Under the pieces are notes generated by a model. It did no database searches. It was not told the DNA's origin and worked only from the letters and a program-made list of their open reading frames with translations. DNA of 64,000 bases, from positions 1,819,025-1,883,024 of the forward strand of contig JANAVB010004000.1 of the NCBI GenBank assembly GCA_029216955.1. Direction: 5' to 3'. This document shows positions 49,620 through 62,079 of this stretch, one piece after another; position 1 is the stretch's first letter; every line of letters starts with the position of its first letter. This DNA is from Iris pallida (Eukaryota; Streptophyta; Magnoliopsida; Asparagales; Iridaceae). The translations under genes were made by a program, and so were the position numbers.

Positions 49620-52494
49620 TCCCGCTTAATCCATAGGCTTAAAGCTACCAGGAAAGCCCTATCCAACTAGAGCAAACAAGCTTTTGGGGACATCTTCCAA
49701 GCCGTCCGGGTGGCTGAGGATGACGTCACCCGCGCCGAAGCCAGGTTCGCATTCGATCGATCCCCAGCAGCCAGGACAGCCCTCAACCTCACCAAAGCCA
49801 TGCTCAAATTTAGAATTAAAGTGGAGAGCGACTTCTGGAAGTAGAAAGCTAGATTGAAATGGGATAGCGACGGGGACAAAAACTCGAAATACTTCCATGT
49901 CTGCGTCAACGACCGGAGACAAAAGCTAGCAATCCACCACACCACCGACAAGGGAGGTAACATCATTTCTGACCAGAAAGGCATCCAGGCATCCGCCACG
50001 GAATTTTATTCCAAATTATTCTCCAAAGAAACAGTCCACAAAGACAACGCCTTCTTGGACCAAATTCCCTCCCTCATTACGGAAGCCGACAACGCCAGCT
50101 CGAGCGCACACCCATAGTTCAGGAAGTGAAAGAGGCGATTTGGGCCCACAACGAGCATAGCGCTCCAGGCCCGGATGGATTCTCGGGAGTCTTTTTCTGC
50201 CGGTGTTGGGATATTATTAAGCAGGATATCACCGAGGCGGCCATCGTATTCTTCCAAGAAGCCACTTACCCCAAAGCCATCTCCAGCGCCAAGCTTATCC
50301 TCATCCCGAAAAAAGAAAACCCGAAGACCTTTCGTAACTTTCGCTCAATCAGTTTGTGTACTTTCACCAACAAGATCATATCCAAAATTATAGCCTCCAG
50401 AATGGCAGGGATCCTCCCCAAGATCATTTCTGAAGAGCAAAGCGGCTTTGTTCGCGGGAGGAACATCCAGGATAATATTATGCTAGCCCAGGAGTTAGTT
50501 ACCTGCATGAAGTTTCTAGCTAGAGAGGAAAACATCGCAGTCAAAATCGATATGGAGAAAGCTTACGATAGACTGGATTAGTAATTTATGATCTGGGTCT
50601 TCAGGGCTTTCGGCTTCTCGGAGAATTGGACCAACTTAGTGTGGAGATCTATCAGCAACTCATGGTTCTCCACGGTCATCAATGGCCAAGTTGGGAGATT
50701 TTTCAAATCCAACATAGGGGTTAGACAAGGCGACCCTCTATCATCTATAGTCTTTATCATAGCGGCAGACGCTCTGAGCAGGAACCTCAATAACATGGCC
50801 AACATCCCGAACTTCCAATACTATCACACATCCAGCGGATGCCCGATCATCACCCACTTGGCCTTTGCGAACAATTTACTTATCTTCTCGTCCGGGAATG
50901 AAGGGACGGTGGCAGTGGTCCGATACACCCTGCAGAGGTACTCCACCTGCTCAGGTCAGAAGATCAACCCAGCCAAGAGCGTCATCTATGTCCACCATAA
51001 TATCAACAGAGAGCGTGCTAATAGACTCGCCCACTTAACAGGCTTCTCCGTGGATCACCCCCCCCGTTCAACTATCTGGGTTGTCCTCTCCTGTATGGTA
51101 GATCTAACGCCGGTATATTTGAGACTTTGATCACTCGCATCAGGAATAAACTTGTCGGGTAGCACAACGCTACTTTATCCCCTGCCGGTAAGATTATCCT
51201 TATCAATCACGTGCTCACATCTATTCCCATCCACACCTTAGCAGCGTGCTCACCGCCTTTGAAGGTTCTTTCGTCAATTGAGCAGATCTTTTGTAATTTC
51301 TTCTGGGGGCATTGTAATGGCATTAACAAACATTATTGGGCTAGCTGGGACTCCATGGCTCATCCTTCTGAGGAGGGGGGATTGGAATTTACCAAACTCA
51401 TTCACATCGTGAACGTGTTCTCGATGAAACTGTGGTGAAACTTCGTACGCATGCGAATTTATGGACCAGATTCATGAAGAACAAGTACTTTAAGCACAGC
51501 CATCCATCCGAGGCCATGGCCAACTGCAAATCTTCTGCGGCTTGGCACCGCATCCTTAGCTGGCGTGACCTCGCCGAGCCAGAGATGAGGCTTCAATTAG
51601 GGAACGATCTGTCGGACCCTTTCCGGGAGCGATGGATAGGGGATAGCCTGATCGCGCGGTACACGAAGATACCCAGGGACAGCACTATCAGAGACTTGTG
51701 GAACAACTTCAGCGAAGACTGTAACTGGGATAAGATTCGTGAATGGGCCGGCAACAACACGGTGGAGATCATTCATACGAGCGGATTGAAGATCGGGAGC
51801 GAGGCCGACGCCCTACGATGGACGCGCGAGGCTTCCAGATCCTTCTCGGTGAGGTCGGCGAGAATCGTTGTCCGCGGGCCGGTGCAGCCGCAACAGCCCA
51901 TCCATCGATACTGGCACCCCTGCATCCCCATGAAATGGTCCTTCCTCATGTGGAGAGTCATTAGAAAGAAACTGCTTACCGACGATATCCTCAACACCAT
52001 CGTGATTAGCCTGGCTTCCGCATGCAATTGCTGCCCAGATTACAACATCGAGACTATCGACCACATCTTCTACCAAGGTAACCTGCCTGGCAGGGTATGG
52101 AGGATCCTCAGCCAAACCTTCAGGATGGAGCAAGGAGGTAGATGCTTCCACGATCTAGTGGTCTCCTGGGGAAGAGCTTCCTACGGCCACCAGATCGTCG
52201 CAGCAGCCGCCACGTGGGCGATTTGGAAGAATCGCAACAAGGCTAGATACGAAGATTAACAATACTCAGCCGACCAGCTCATCCGAGAGATCGTCCGCCA
52301 TTATCGTAAAAGGAGCACTCTGTGCTCCCACAGCCCGCCCTTATTTTGGCTTTCCTAACCCTAATCCTTGGCGGCTCTGCGTCTTCCCCTCTTTCTTTTT
52401 GGGTGGTATACTTGTACAGTTCGGACTTGTATACGCATTTGAGCATTGATTAATAAACAGGGGGTTTTATAAAAAAAACAAAAAACAAAAACAA

Positions 52495-52500
<6 letters not shown>
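49620..52500 (+). mobile_element. Second L1 copy, 5'-truncated
   Basis: Homologous to the LINE at 25145-46427 but in plus orientation, starting after the endonuclease. The 3' UTR ends with TTAATAAACAGGGGG and an A-rich tail of AAAAAC units (about 52470-52500), then (AT)n. The 5' truncation is typical of incomplete target-primed reverse transcription. Confidence 0.85.
49655..52259 (+). pseudogene. LINE ORF2 fragment (RT and zf-RVT), inactivated
   Basis: Starts with AFGDIFQAVRVAEDDVTRAE, the linker after the endonuclease. RT blocks are EHSAPGPDGFSGVFF (about 50150), IISEEQSGFVRGRNIQDN (about 50430), KIDMEKAYDRLD, and GVRQGDPLSSIVFI (about 50720). The catalytic FADD reads FANN (about 50864-50875): both Asp codons are changed to Asn, each by a single G-to-A change. 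Two adjacent stops follow RLD at about 50579, an earlier stop lies at about 49842, and frame changes lie near 50110, 51060 and 51430. The last 275 codons hold the zf-RVT region (WSFLMWRVIRKKLLTDDIL, CNCCPDYNIETIDHIF) and end with a normal stop at 52259. Confidence 0.9.
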
Positions 52501-52570
<70 letters not shown>

Positions 52571-52626
52571 TAATATATTTTATATATATATTTTTATATA
52601 TATTTTTTATATATTATATATTTTAA

Positions 52627-52690
<64 letters not shown>
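52501..52690. repeat. (AT)n-rich tract after the LINE tail
   Basis: Two long AT runs joined by TTTTATATAT-type sequence. Confidence 0.95.
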
Positions 52691-52694
<4 letters not shown>

Positions 52695-54441
52695 ACTTTC
52701 CCGAAGAGGGATACTTTTGACTATTTCCTATTTCTTGTTATTATGGTGAATATGGTATTCAAATTATATTTTGAGTCATAAATTTATTTTACAAAACTAG
52801 TAATTATATTTATGGAGTAATCATTTATAATAATTAATTTAGTGCATATACTATATTATTGTATATGAATAGTGGTTGGCCATTAGTTAGAATAGTTGTT
52901 AGTGACCCTAGAGGACCTAACCAACTTGACATGACCACCTAATTAAATGATTAGGACTCGCCTAATTAAACTTTAGTTAGCCTCTAGTTAGACTAGCAAG
53001 ATTAAGTAGAAGTTTGACTAAACACCTAATTAGGGAGTATGGCTTTTTTTCTAAATTTGTCATGACTAAAGAGAAGGGCTTAGTGGACATTTTCCATTAG
53101 CTATAACCCTAACCTAATATGGCAGCCCACTTTCTTTATATAGCCTCACTTCATCTTCTTTCTCTCTCCATCTTTAAAAGAAACCCTAATTTGAGAGCTT
53201 TCCTTCCACCATTGTTCCTACTACTAAAACTCCTCAACATTAGCCCAAATTTATCCCATTTTCTTCCTAATGGGGAGTAGAAGACTCTACAAGCAAAGCA
53301 TTGGAGATAGGAGCACTTGGAGCTTGAGAGCTTTTGGATCTTGGAGCCTTTTCATTGGAAATCTATCTCCCAACAGGTAAAATGCAATCTAAACCCTCTA
53401 ATTTGTAAAATAGTGTAGAGACGTCAAATAGGAACCCCCATAGATTTGGTTGCCCATGGTGAGGAGTTTTGACTCTTCTTCATCAATTTAGAGACTTTTT
53501 CCTTTGTAATTGATCTAATTTGGGGGAAAATCCGATAATATCATTTTTAGGGTTTGTGAATAGATTTGTTAGGACCTAATTATAATTTAGAATATATGGG
53601 TATGCTTTGGATCAAGTTTGGATTCATTTGGAGTGCGTATCATGGGCATATCACAACGTGTCCCGATACGCACGCCAAGTGTTTGACAAAATGACCAAGA
53701 GAAAACCCAATCCTCTAAACTTAGATTTGATACTTGTTTTAGATATATATTAATATAGATTATCATCTTTATAATTGTTTAGTGGTAAATAAGAGTATTG
53801 TATCGATTGGGGCATAGATTGGGAGGAGAAGTGAATGTGGACTGATTTGATACTGTTTTACTGTTGTCTAAGTATGAGGGAAGGCCTTGATACTTAATTA
53901 TGTATCAGTGACATATAGGGGGATCTTTATGTAACAGTCTATGGAGGGAACTGATATGTTAAGTGTGTATGTGGGTAGTGAAGGAGAAGGGATCGAGAAA
54001 TGAAGGAAAGAGGGAAGTAGGTTCAGGATATAGGTATCAGTCTATAGATAAGGGGGAGCTCGAGTATAGGAATTATGAAACAATAATATATAGGATATAT
54101 CTTGTATCTGCTATATAGAATATGTATTATACCAGTATATGTATGAAGGGACTATTATGAAGTGAAAGGAACCACAGCAGCAGTAGCCTACTACATTCAA
54201 TAGCAGTGGCAGTACCTTAAGATAGGCTCGGCGTGGACATAGGCCATATGCATCAGTCATAAATAGGATATATCATGTATCGGTCCTATAAAGGACTATA
54301 GGTGTATCAGTCCATATGTAGGGGCCATTTGCCTCAGTCCTATATTCCACATGTATCAAAATATATATTATAGTAAAAGGTCTAGGTTGTTATCTGTTAA
54401 CTGATAACTAGAGGGGAACTATTTTGAGTCATGTGGTTGTC

Positions 54442-54443
<2 letters not shown>

Positions 54444-54510
<67 letters not shown>
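54444..54510. repeat. (AT)n followed by (GA)n
   Basis: AT run ending at 54510, then GAGAGA to about 54526. It forms the left flank of the MITE. Confidence 0.95.
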
Positions 54511-54858
<348 letters not shown>

Positions 54859-55495
54859 CATATGTATGCTCTGTGTTTGGGTAAGAGAGTGAAGAGGAAT
54901 GTATCAGCCATGGAAAAACCTATGAATCAGCCATATAGCTTATTATATCAGTATAAATAGGATACATGTAATAGTCATTAGTCATATAGTTTTTATGTAT
55001 CAACTATTTAGGGGGAAATATATATAAGTATAGGGGTATGTGTATCAGTCCTTAGAGGGCTCGGGCTAGGTTTAGGCCATATAGTAGAGCAATAAGGGGA
55101 TATGGCAGTAGAGAGGAAGTATGTATCAGTCAAGATAGGGGAATGCATCAGTCATATACTTTATTGTAGGTATCAGTCTATAGGGGCTTGACTCATGGCC
55201 ACTGTTGTAGTAGGCAGGGGCAGTGCAATGAGGAATTAAGGATGCCTTAGCTGCAGTAGGCAGGTTGGAGGCTCCCTGTTGCAGTGTACGTAGTGGACTG
55301 GCTTGTGAGTGAGTGATAGATAAGGAGTTAATCCTTATCTATATGTGCAGGATCGGAAGAAATATCCCTAGGTGCAGGCATACACAGGTGTGGGAAAGGT
55401 CCTGTTGGCCCTTTGGGAAGCCCTATTGGCAGAGGTTAGTGTCAAGAAGGGGAGGCATTGGCAGTCGTATATACAGCAGTAGCAGTAGGCCTAGT

Positions 55496-56521
55496 TGTAG
55501 GAACGAATCGTAAAGCACAATACTCTAGAGGTGGGTGAATAGAGTAGGCAGCAATTAAAAAGTTTGCAACAAGATCACAAATAATGTATATATCATAAGT
55601 AAATAAATGTAAAGGCAGAGATCAGAAAGCAAACACAAAGACGGCGATGTATACTGGTTTCCATCTTGTGAGGACTATTCCAGTCGGAAGAACTCTAGCT
55701 TCCATTTGAATCCACTTTTGGAAAATATTGCAAGTTTTCATATGAAGTCCTTGCAACTTCTACGAACGCGAACTTTGATACGAAGTACTCGACCAACTTC
55801 AATTGTGAATTGTCTTTCTTCAATCAAGCCTCTGATTACAATCACTCTGAAGCTTCTAGACCGTACCGCACTGGCAAATCGACTAGAGGATTGTAACTGG
55901 CTTGGGATTTGAAATTGAAAGCTTTAGAACACTTTGGAATACGTTTAAGCTTAGAGAGAAGAGATGAGAAAGTGAATGAGTGTGTTGAAATGAATGAAAT
56001 CCTTCTCTATTTATAGGTTTTCCAAAGTCAGAATTTGGGCAGAGTTTTATGAGAAAATTTTGGCAAGTAGTCGTTACATCCGTAACTACAGGGAGAACAA
56101 GTTCAAAATCCAACGTACACTAGGCGAATTCTGGCCGACTTCTGGGCGAATTCTCCTAGTCTGGTTTTTGATTTTCTGGCCATTTTAAAAGTAGATTTTG
56201 GGTTTTAGCTTTTTGAAAAATTTAAGCAGTTAGAAGCATTTATAAAATGGGTTGTTTTTCAAAGCATAGAAAATTTTGAAAACGATTTTGGAGTAGCATA
56301 TTTGCTAGTACGACTCGGTGTACAATATATTCTTAGACTCAATAAATGTGAAAATTATATTGCATAAGGAAATACAGACTCATACGAGAAAATCAGCTTC
56401 GGTCTTGAACAGATAGGTAGCAGTTCTTCGGCAGTTGTCCAAGTGTCCAAATAGCCCATATATCGAGACAGAGTTTGATCAATTATTAAAATCAGGTTCG
56501 ACCATGACCAATGGACCAACA
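55496..56521 (-). repeat. Maximus/SIRE-like copia 3' LTR
   Basis: On the minus strand a polypurine tract AATGGAGGAGAT (to 56522) precedes TGTTGGTCCATTGG. A good TATA box CTATAAATAGAG lies at about 56015. The stretch near the end is the inverse of ATACTCTAGAGGTGGGTGAA, typical of this LTR type. The proposed end TGTAGGAACG at 55496 is less certain. Only one LTR is seen. Confidence 0.6.
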
Positions 56522-57693
56522 ATCTCCTCCATTTTGATAATTGACAAACCTTGACCGATATAACGTCTTGATCTTTAGATTTGAAAACAATCAAAATATT
56601 GTACTGTATCCTCAAAAAAATTCTTGTATCCAACAAAAGATGTTAGATCCTATTTTTCACCCTTTGTCACTTAGAAAAATAATTGCAAAGGGAGAAGCTC
56701 CCCCCGCAATTCATGCATAAGGAACAAGCATTGAAGAAATACAAAAATAATATGGATAAAAATATATTTCATAGGAAGTTTATATGTTGAAGCATAAAGA
56801 GATACTGCTATAACAAGAAATGAGGAATAATGCCAAACTGAAATAAAATATGCTAAGCAAAGCATAAAACAGATGTTTAAAATACATCATCTCAGTCAAC
56901 ACAGTCGCAGTGTAAAATAAAAAATAAAAGTACTAAATGATATCTTGGAATGTCGGAGCATTTCGAAGTAAACATAGACATAATAAAGTCTCACTAAATG
57001 ACATCTAGACAAAATACATCACGTCTAGATCATATATCCTTTGAGTCATCATCGTCACCAGTGCCAGCAGTACCACCATGTCCTGATGGACCAACTCCAG
57101 AAGTGCCAGCTCCATAAGGGTGTGGAGTAGCACCAGAACTACGGTACCAATCATATGTGTTACTAGGCTGAAAGAAAGTATGGACCGCCTCATCCTTATA
57201 TCGGTATCCCAAAACAGCTAGATCTCTAGGAAGAGAACTAGCAGAATGTCCAGTCTGAGCAAAACGAAGGTCGACAAACGAGTTGGCAAGAGCCTGAAAT
57301 CGACTCACATCATGGAAAACGCGTTCTCTGGATGTGTCAGTGATAAATGTACGTAGATCATGCTGATGGATACCCTCAAATGACATAGGGTAATCATGAG
57401 GAGGTAGAGCAGGAGCAGTAGGAGGAGCAGGAGGAGCGGCTGTGCTACGACGTGACAGCTGAAGATACTTGGGCTCATACTCAAGAGCACAAGTGGATAA
57501 GTCAATATCAAAACTTTGGGAGATGAGAGGGATAATCATCGCATAAGAGAGGTTGTGATCTCGTCCGCGACAACGACCCATCATCTGAATAATAGTCTTG
57601 GGAACCGAAAATAGAATCCCCTTGTGAATATGATAGAGGGCAGAAAGTTTAAGGGTAGTGACATCATCTTTTGAAGTGGATTTTGGTAAAATA
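56522..57693 (-). pseudogene. 3' internal part of the copia element with a truncated extra reading frame
   Basis: A minus-strand frame (about 57690-57030) reads LKLSALYHIHKGILFSVPK, IIQMMGRCRGRDHNLSYAMI and FDIDLSTCALEYEPKY, then a Pro/Ala linker, FEGIHQHDLRTFITDTSRER and an acidic end GTGDDDDSKDI. The pattern resembles the 'putative plant transposon protein' domain found as an extra ORF in plant LTR elements, at low certainty. Its upstream part is cut by the CACTA-like end at 57694. From 57029 down to 56522 is AT-rich 3' UTR. Confidence 0.45.
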
Positions 57694-58140
57694 CAATACA
57701 AGAAAAATACCATTTTATGATGGGCAAAAACCATCATATATGACAATTTATGACGGCTTTTTTGAAGCAGACAACCGTCATGAACACAGCTATTATAAAA
57801 GTTTAGAAAAAATGTTATATATGACTTATACTTATATGACATTTTTTATTAAAAATGACATAATTAAGTCAATTATATATAACACTAAATTTGAAAACGA
57901 CATTAATATTATCATTATATATAACATATCTATCCTAAAGCGTTATAAATAGGTTATATATGCATAATGCTTACTAAAATGATCTGGTTCTAAAACTATT
58001 CAGAAAGCGTTCATGAAACGTTATAAAAGGAACTTTACATAACACTTTGTAACGTTCTGTTCTTATCATTCACACACATATATATTACTTGTCAATGCTC
58101 ATAATTCAATGCGTTATAAAAAGCATATTAATTTCCTGAG
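57694..58140 (+). mobile_element. CACTA-like transposon end with subterminal motifs
   Basis: CAATACAAGAAAAATACC at 57694 differs by one base from the common plant CACTA terminus CACTACAAGAAAAA. Downstream, (A/G)CGTTATAAA recurs (about 57939, 58016, 58110), with a partial AACGTTCTG at 58055, like transposase-binding subterminal repeats. The matching inverse end was not found up to 60500. Confidence 0.5.
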
Positions 58141-60500
58141 ACAACAAAAAATATGAAATTTAACTAACATTTGAAATATTTCATTAAAAATATCCAAATA
58201 TCATATCATCTTAATTACATTTTAAAATATATCACTCTTTTTCCAACTTTATTTCACCAACATATCACCATTACATTTCAAAATCCAAAAATATATACAT
58301 CTTTCCCTTTTAAGGCAGCCGGCCTCAAAACATTGAAACATCATTCACCGACACCAAATTGTGACATCTCTTCAAAAGTCAACAATGTATATCCCTTCAA
58401 TAGTCAACACTGTACGTACCTACAAATAAAGAATGAATAAATGAATAAAGAGAGATTATGATGATATTTCCAAATCACAAGGACAATCTTTGATATCAAA
58501 TAGTATTAAAGATGGAAAGCATACAGTAATAAAAAAAATTTCAGCCTTTATTTCTTCCTACATGTCTCTAATCAGACAGTATGAAAGATGGAAATCTTTG
58601 ATATCAAACAGTATAAAAGATGGAAAACATACACTAATAAATAAAAAATAAAAAATTCCTGATACCATAGGTATTCCTGATACCCACTGATACCTTTTAT
58701 TTCTTCCTATAGGTCTCTAATCAGAAGGTAGCAGTTAAAAGAGAACCATTCAAATTAAATAATACTGCTAAAAGAAACTTAAAGAGTTTCTGACACAAGC
58801 AACACATAATCAGTTCCCTTATGAGACCAACAGGTAACTACGTATCCTTGATACAACTCGACACAAACACCAAAGCACAAGCCAAAAGAAAGAATACTGA
58901 TAAGAGGCTCAGAATACTGACATCTTGATACAACTCGTCACTTACAAAATACACCAAAGCACAAGCCAAAATAAAGAATATTGATAAGAGGCTCAGATCG
59001 ACAAATGTCTCCAAGAACATGTCTCGCCATCACAGGATGGTAGAGATTCACTCAATGAGAATTCTTATTGTTGTCATTATCCCATTTTTATAGATATTTT
59101 TTATAAAAAAGAATGAAATAAAGAAAGATTCCATCAGAATGTGGATTTTCAAATCACGTACATCTTACCAAACTGGCTGCAGCTGAGCCACCACGCCATC
59201 GAAAGAGAGGAAAAAGAAAGCCAAAAACCCAATAAATAAGTACAACTTAAATGGAAATTAGCAATCTGCAAGAATCATCATCGCCTTTTTTAAAAACAGA
59301 TAGCACATATCAAAATTTCAGTAAGAGAAAGGATTAAGTCACGAAGGGACATGAGTAAATCCCCTAACAAATGCAGTATATATATATGTGACATGGACAA
59401 GCTTCTATATGAGGCATTGCATGAAGTCTTGCCGGTTCTATATAATTTTCTCTCTATCCAAAATCAAAATTTTCTCTATCCAAAATCAATAACAGAACAT
59501 TAACGCCCATTAAAGCAAGTCCAGGAACATGAAACTAACCAAATTAGCATTCTAAAGAAAGGGTATCCATCCATAAGTAAGAAGTACCTCAACTCTCGTA
59601 TTCATATGAGAGGCAATGAATTCGATTGCCATGTGGGATCGCAATGAATTCTATGACATCATTATCTGAGAAAATAACCTCATTATGTGATCAATGAAAC
59701 AATAAAGAACACTGATCCTTACAAGTGGGTCTAGAGGAGCAAGCTAACTTCTCTACTCCACTTCTTATATTTCTGTAGAAGAGGGGACCATATGAATTTG
59801 TTAAGAGAATATGAGGCTTAGATTACTCAATTCATTTTCAATACCTGGAAAAGTAATTCGACATATGTGTAAACTGGAAAACTGCATGCACTAGATCTAC
59901 AAGAATGAGAAAACAGGGGAGAAAAAACTTCATAAACCCATGGAATTAAGTTTGGCCAAGATAACATGTATGCACAAAACTGACCTCGAGATTGACTACT
60001 AGAAATTTGTAAAGACATCATGGGCCCAAAAAGTGCCCAATTAAATTTCTGACAAGGAAGGATGCATATCAATTCCAAGTCTTCACTAGGCATACTTCCA
60101 TCTCTCTGTAGGAAAGAAAATTACTTAGCCTTCACTAAGCATATCAGTTCCAAGTCTTCACTAGACATTTATTGTATGAATATATAAGCACAGCCGCATG
60201 TCAACCTGTAAAAAATAAATTGGAAATAGAAAATAATGACTATATATGCATAAAAAGTAATCAAGTGGTGCTGGTGAAATAGCAAGTGGTTAGCTGCTGG
60301 TATATTGCACGGACACTGCACAACACGACATACTTGGGATATATGACATGGAGATAGCACTGCACCAATTTTGTCGATGTTTGCCATCAATTATCAAAGA
60401 ACAGAACAATTTTATGGGAGGACTGAACTTTAATTCATAATTACAAACTCACTTGTACAAAAAAAGCCTAGAAACAAAACCTAGGAAAAGCAATCTAAGT
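58141..60500. other. AT-rich DNA with local tandem duplications, no gene recognised
   Basis: Duplications: about 58480-58560 versus 58590-58660 (AAAGATGGAAAxCATACA); 58852-58915 versus 58921-58995 (CACCAAAGCACAAGCCAAAA); and TTCCAAGTCTTCACTAG at 60070 and 60148. It may be interior of the CACTA-like element. Confidence 0.4.
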
Positions 60501-60690
60501 ACAATTATTTAATTTGGATTCTGGGGGGTGACGGTAGAGGCTCGGAAAAGTGCTATAAACTCTGCCTTACTCCTTGGACGATCGAACGCAACCTCGGCTC
60601 TGGCGAAGAAATGCCCTCTCTCTGTGTGCTTTTTGCTCGGTGTCTCTGTGTGTGTGTGCAAAAGAATAATTCCATGCTATTTATAGGAGT
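60500..60690 (-). promoter_or_regulatory. Possible minus-strand promoter and leader
   Basis: The complement of 60678-60686 is a good TATAAATA box. Downstream on that strand comes a CA/GA-rich leader-like stretch, but no reading frame follows. It could belong to an unrecognised LTR. With the plus-strand TATA at 61979 it brackets the GCCGCATG array. Confidence 0.35.
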
Positions 60691-60920
60691 TTGTAATGAG
60701 TGGGGTATACAGCCACGTGGCCACATCCTTGTAACTGCGCCTTGAGAAGTGGACAGTTGGGGATTGGTTAAGATTAATCTTGATCTGTTTGTTGCAATAA
60801 ATCTAGACTGTTATGTCGGTTGCAATAAATCTGAACTGTTATGATCTGTTGGTTGCAATAAATCTGAGTTGTTTAAGACTTAGTCAACTTCTGCCACGTG
60901 TCCCAACTGTCGCTATGTTG

Positions 60921-61227
60921 TGAGCCGCATGAATGGTGCATCCTGGCGGAGCCGCATGAAGGACTGTCCCTATGATTGAGCCGCATGAGAGTGGTCTCAT
61001 GACTGAGCCGCATGAGGGTGGCCCCATAATCGAGTCGCATGAGGTTGGCCCCATAGCCGAGCCGTATGAGGGTGGCCCCATAACCGAGCCGCATGAGGAT
61101 GGCCCCATAACCGAGCCGCATGAGGGTGGCCTCATAACCGAGCTGCATGAGGGTTGCTTCATGTCCGAGCCGCATGAGAGTTGCTTCATGACTGAGCCGC
61201 ATGAAGGTCACACAGGCGATCCGCATA
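60921..61227 (+). repeat. 27-bp tandem array with GAGCCGCATGAG core
   Basis: About twelve units, most exactly 27 bp, starting GAGCCGCATGA(G/A). Spacers of neighbouring units are similar (GGTGGCCCCATAACC), so this block amplified recently. As 27 is a multiple of three, long frames are open on both strands without coding. Confidence 0.93.
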
Positions 61228-61409
61228 AAGAACTTTCTTGGAATTTGTGAACTTTGCCAGCTATCATAAAGATTTTTTCGTCTTTTTATGAACATGTCGC
61301 GTCTCTTCTTTATGTCAGAGCCATCATTTCTGTCAGAGCTGTCACTTTGTGTTAGAGCATTAATGGCCAACTGCACGGAGTGATTATGGCCAACTGTATA
61401 GGCCAATTT

Positions 61410-61760
61410 CAAACCGCATAAGGCCACGTGGCTCCTCGTGAAGCTTTCTGAGCCGCATGAAGCTCTCAGAAATTTTGAGCCGCATGAAAACTCCCCAAGT
61501 TTTGAGTCGCATGGAGTTTCATGTTAGATTCTGGGCCGCATAAGAATTACTATATTTTTTCATGCTTCTACAAGACCTCCTTCAAAGTTTTCAATTTGTA
61601 AAATTAAAATACTTTGAATAAGAAGCATGGGTATGTCCGCATAAGGTCTTCATGCTGCATAGGTTTCTTGGGCCGCATAGGCTTCTCTAGCCGCATGGGC
61701 TTCTCTGGCCGCATAGACTTCTCTGGCCGCATAGTCTTTTCTGGCCGCATGATTGTCTTC
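61410..61760 (+). repeat. CCGCAT array, including 18-bp units
   Basis: Irregular GAGCCGCATGAA copies at 61410-61545, then a clean ~18-bp ladder (GCCGCATAGACTTCTCTG) at 61665-61760. Same core as the 27-bp block with a different spacer length. Confidence 0.88.
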
Positions 61761-61978
61761 GTGCCATGTAGGCGTCTCATTAATTGCTTTTTATTTGTTT
61801 TGATTTTTAAAGCCGTCTTTTGGATAGGATCCCAAGACTCATCATTAAATATTTAGATTTGCATTGATGATTCTGAGCATTCTTTTTCGCATGAAAGGGG
61901 ATAGAATCCCGAGGGTCGGCTTTATCTTCTAGGCAGCACAAAATTTGAAGCGTCTATCGGTTCACACGCCCCACCAGC

Positions 61979-61987
61979 CTATAAATA
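61979..61987 (+). promoter_or_regulatory. TATA box of the PMD gene
   Basis: CTATAAATA about 100 bp upstream of the ATG at 62080, followed by a CT-rich leader. Confidence 0.6.
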
Positions 61988-62079
61988 TGAGCAATTTTTA
62001 AAGAGAGAGATTCTTTACTCTCTTCTTTTTTCAAGCTTTCGTGCCCTAGTCTCCGTCTCTTCTCCTCTTTCGATCATTA

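Noticed and set aside
46429..52690. Twin-priming (5' inversion) of a single LINE to explain the opposite orientation of the two LINE segments
   Set aside because: The minus-strand LINE carries its own RT and 3' end, so the two are separate copies with overlapping content rather than inverted halves of one.
60873..61427. Long open frames on both strands with 9-residue repeats (MRLGYEATL-like; EPHEGGPIT-like)
   Set aside because: A 27-bp unit is a multiple of three, so an array without stops is open in several frames. Both strands are open equally and no domain or context supports coding.
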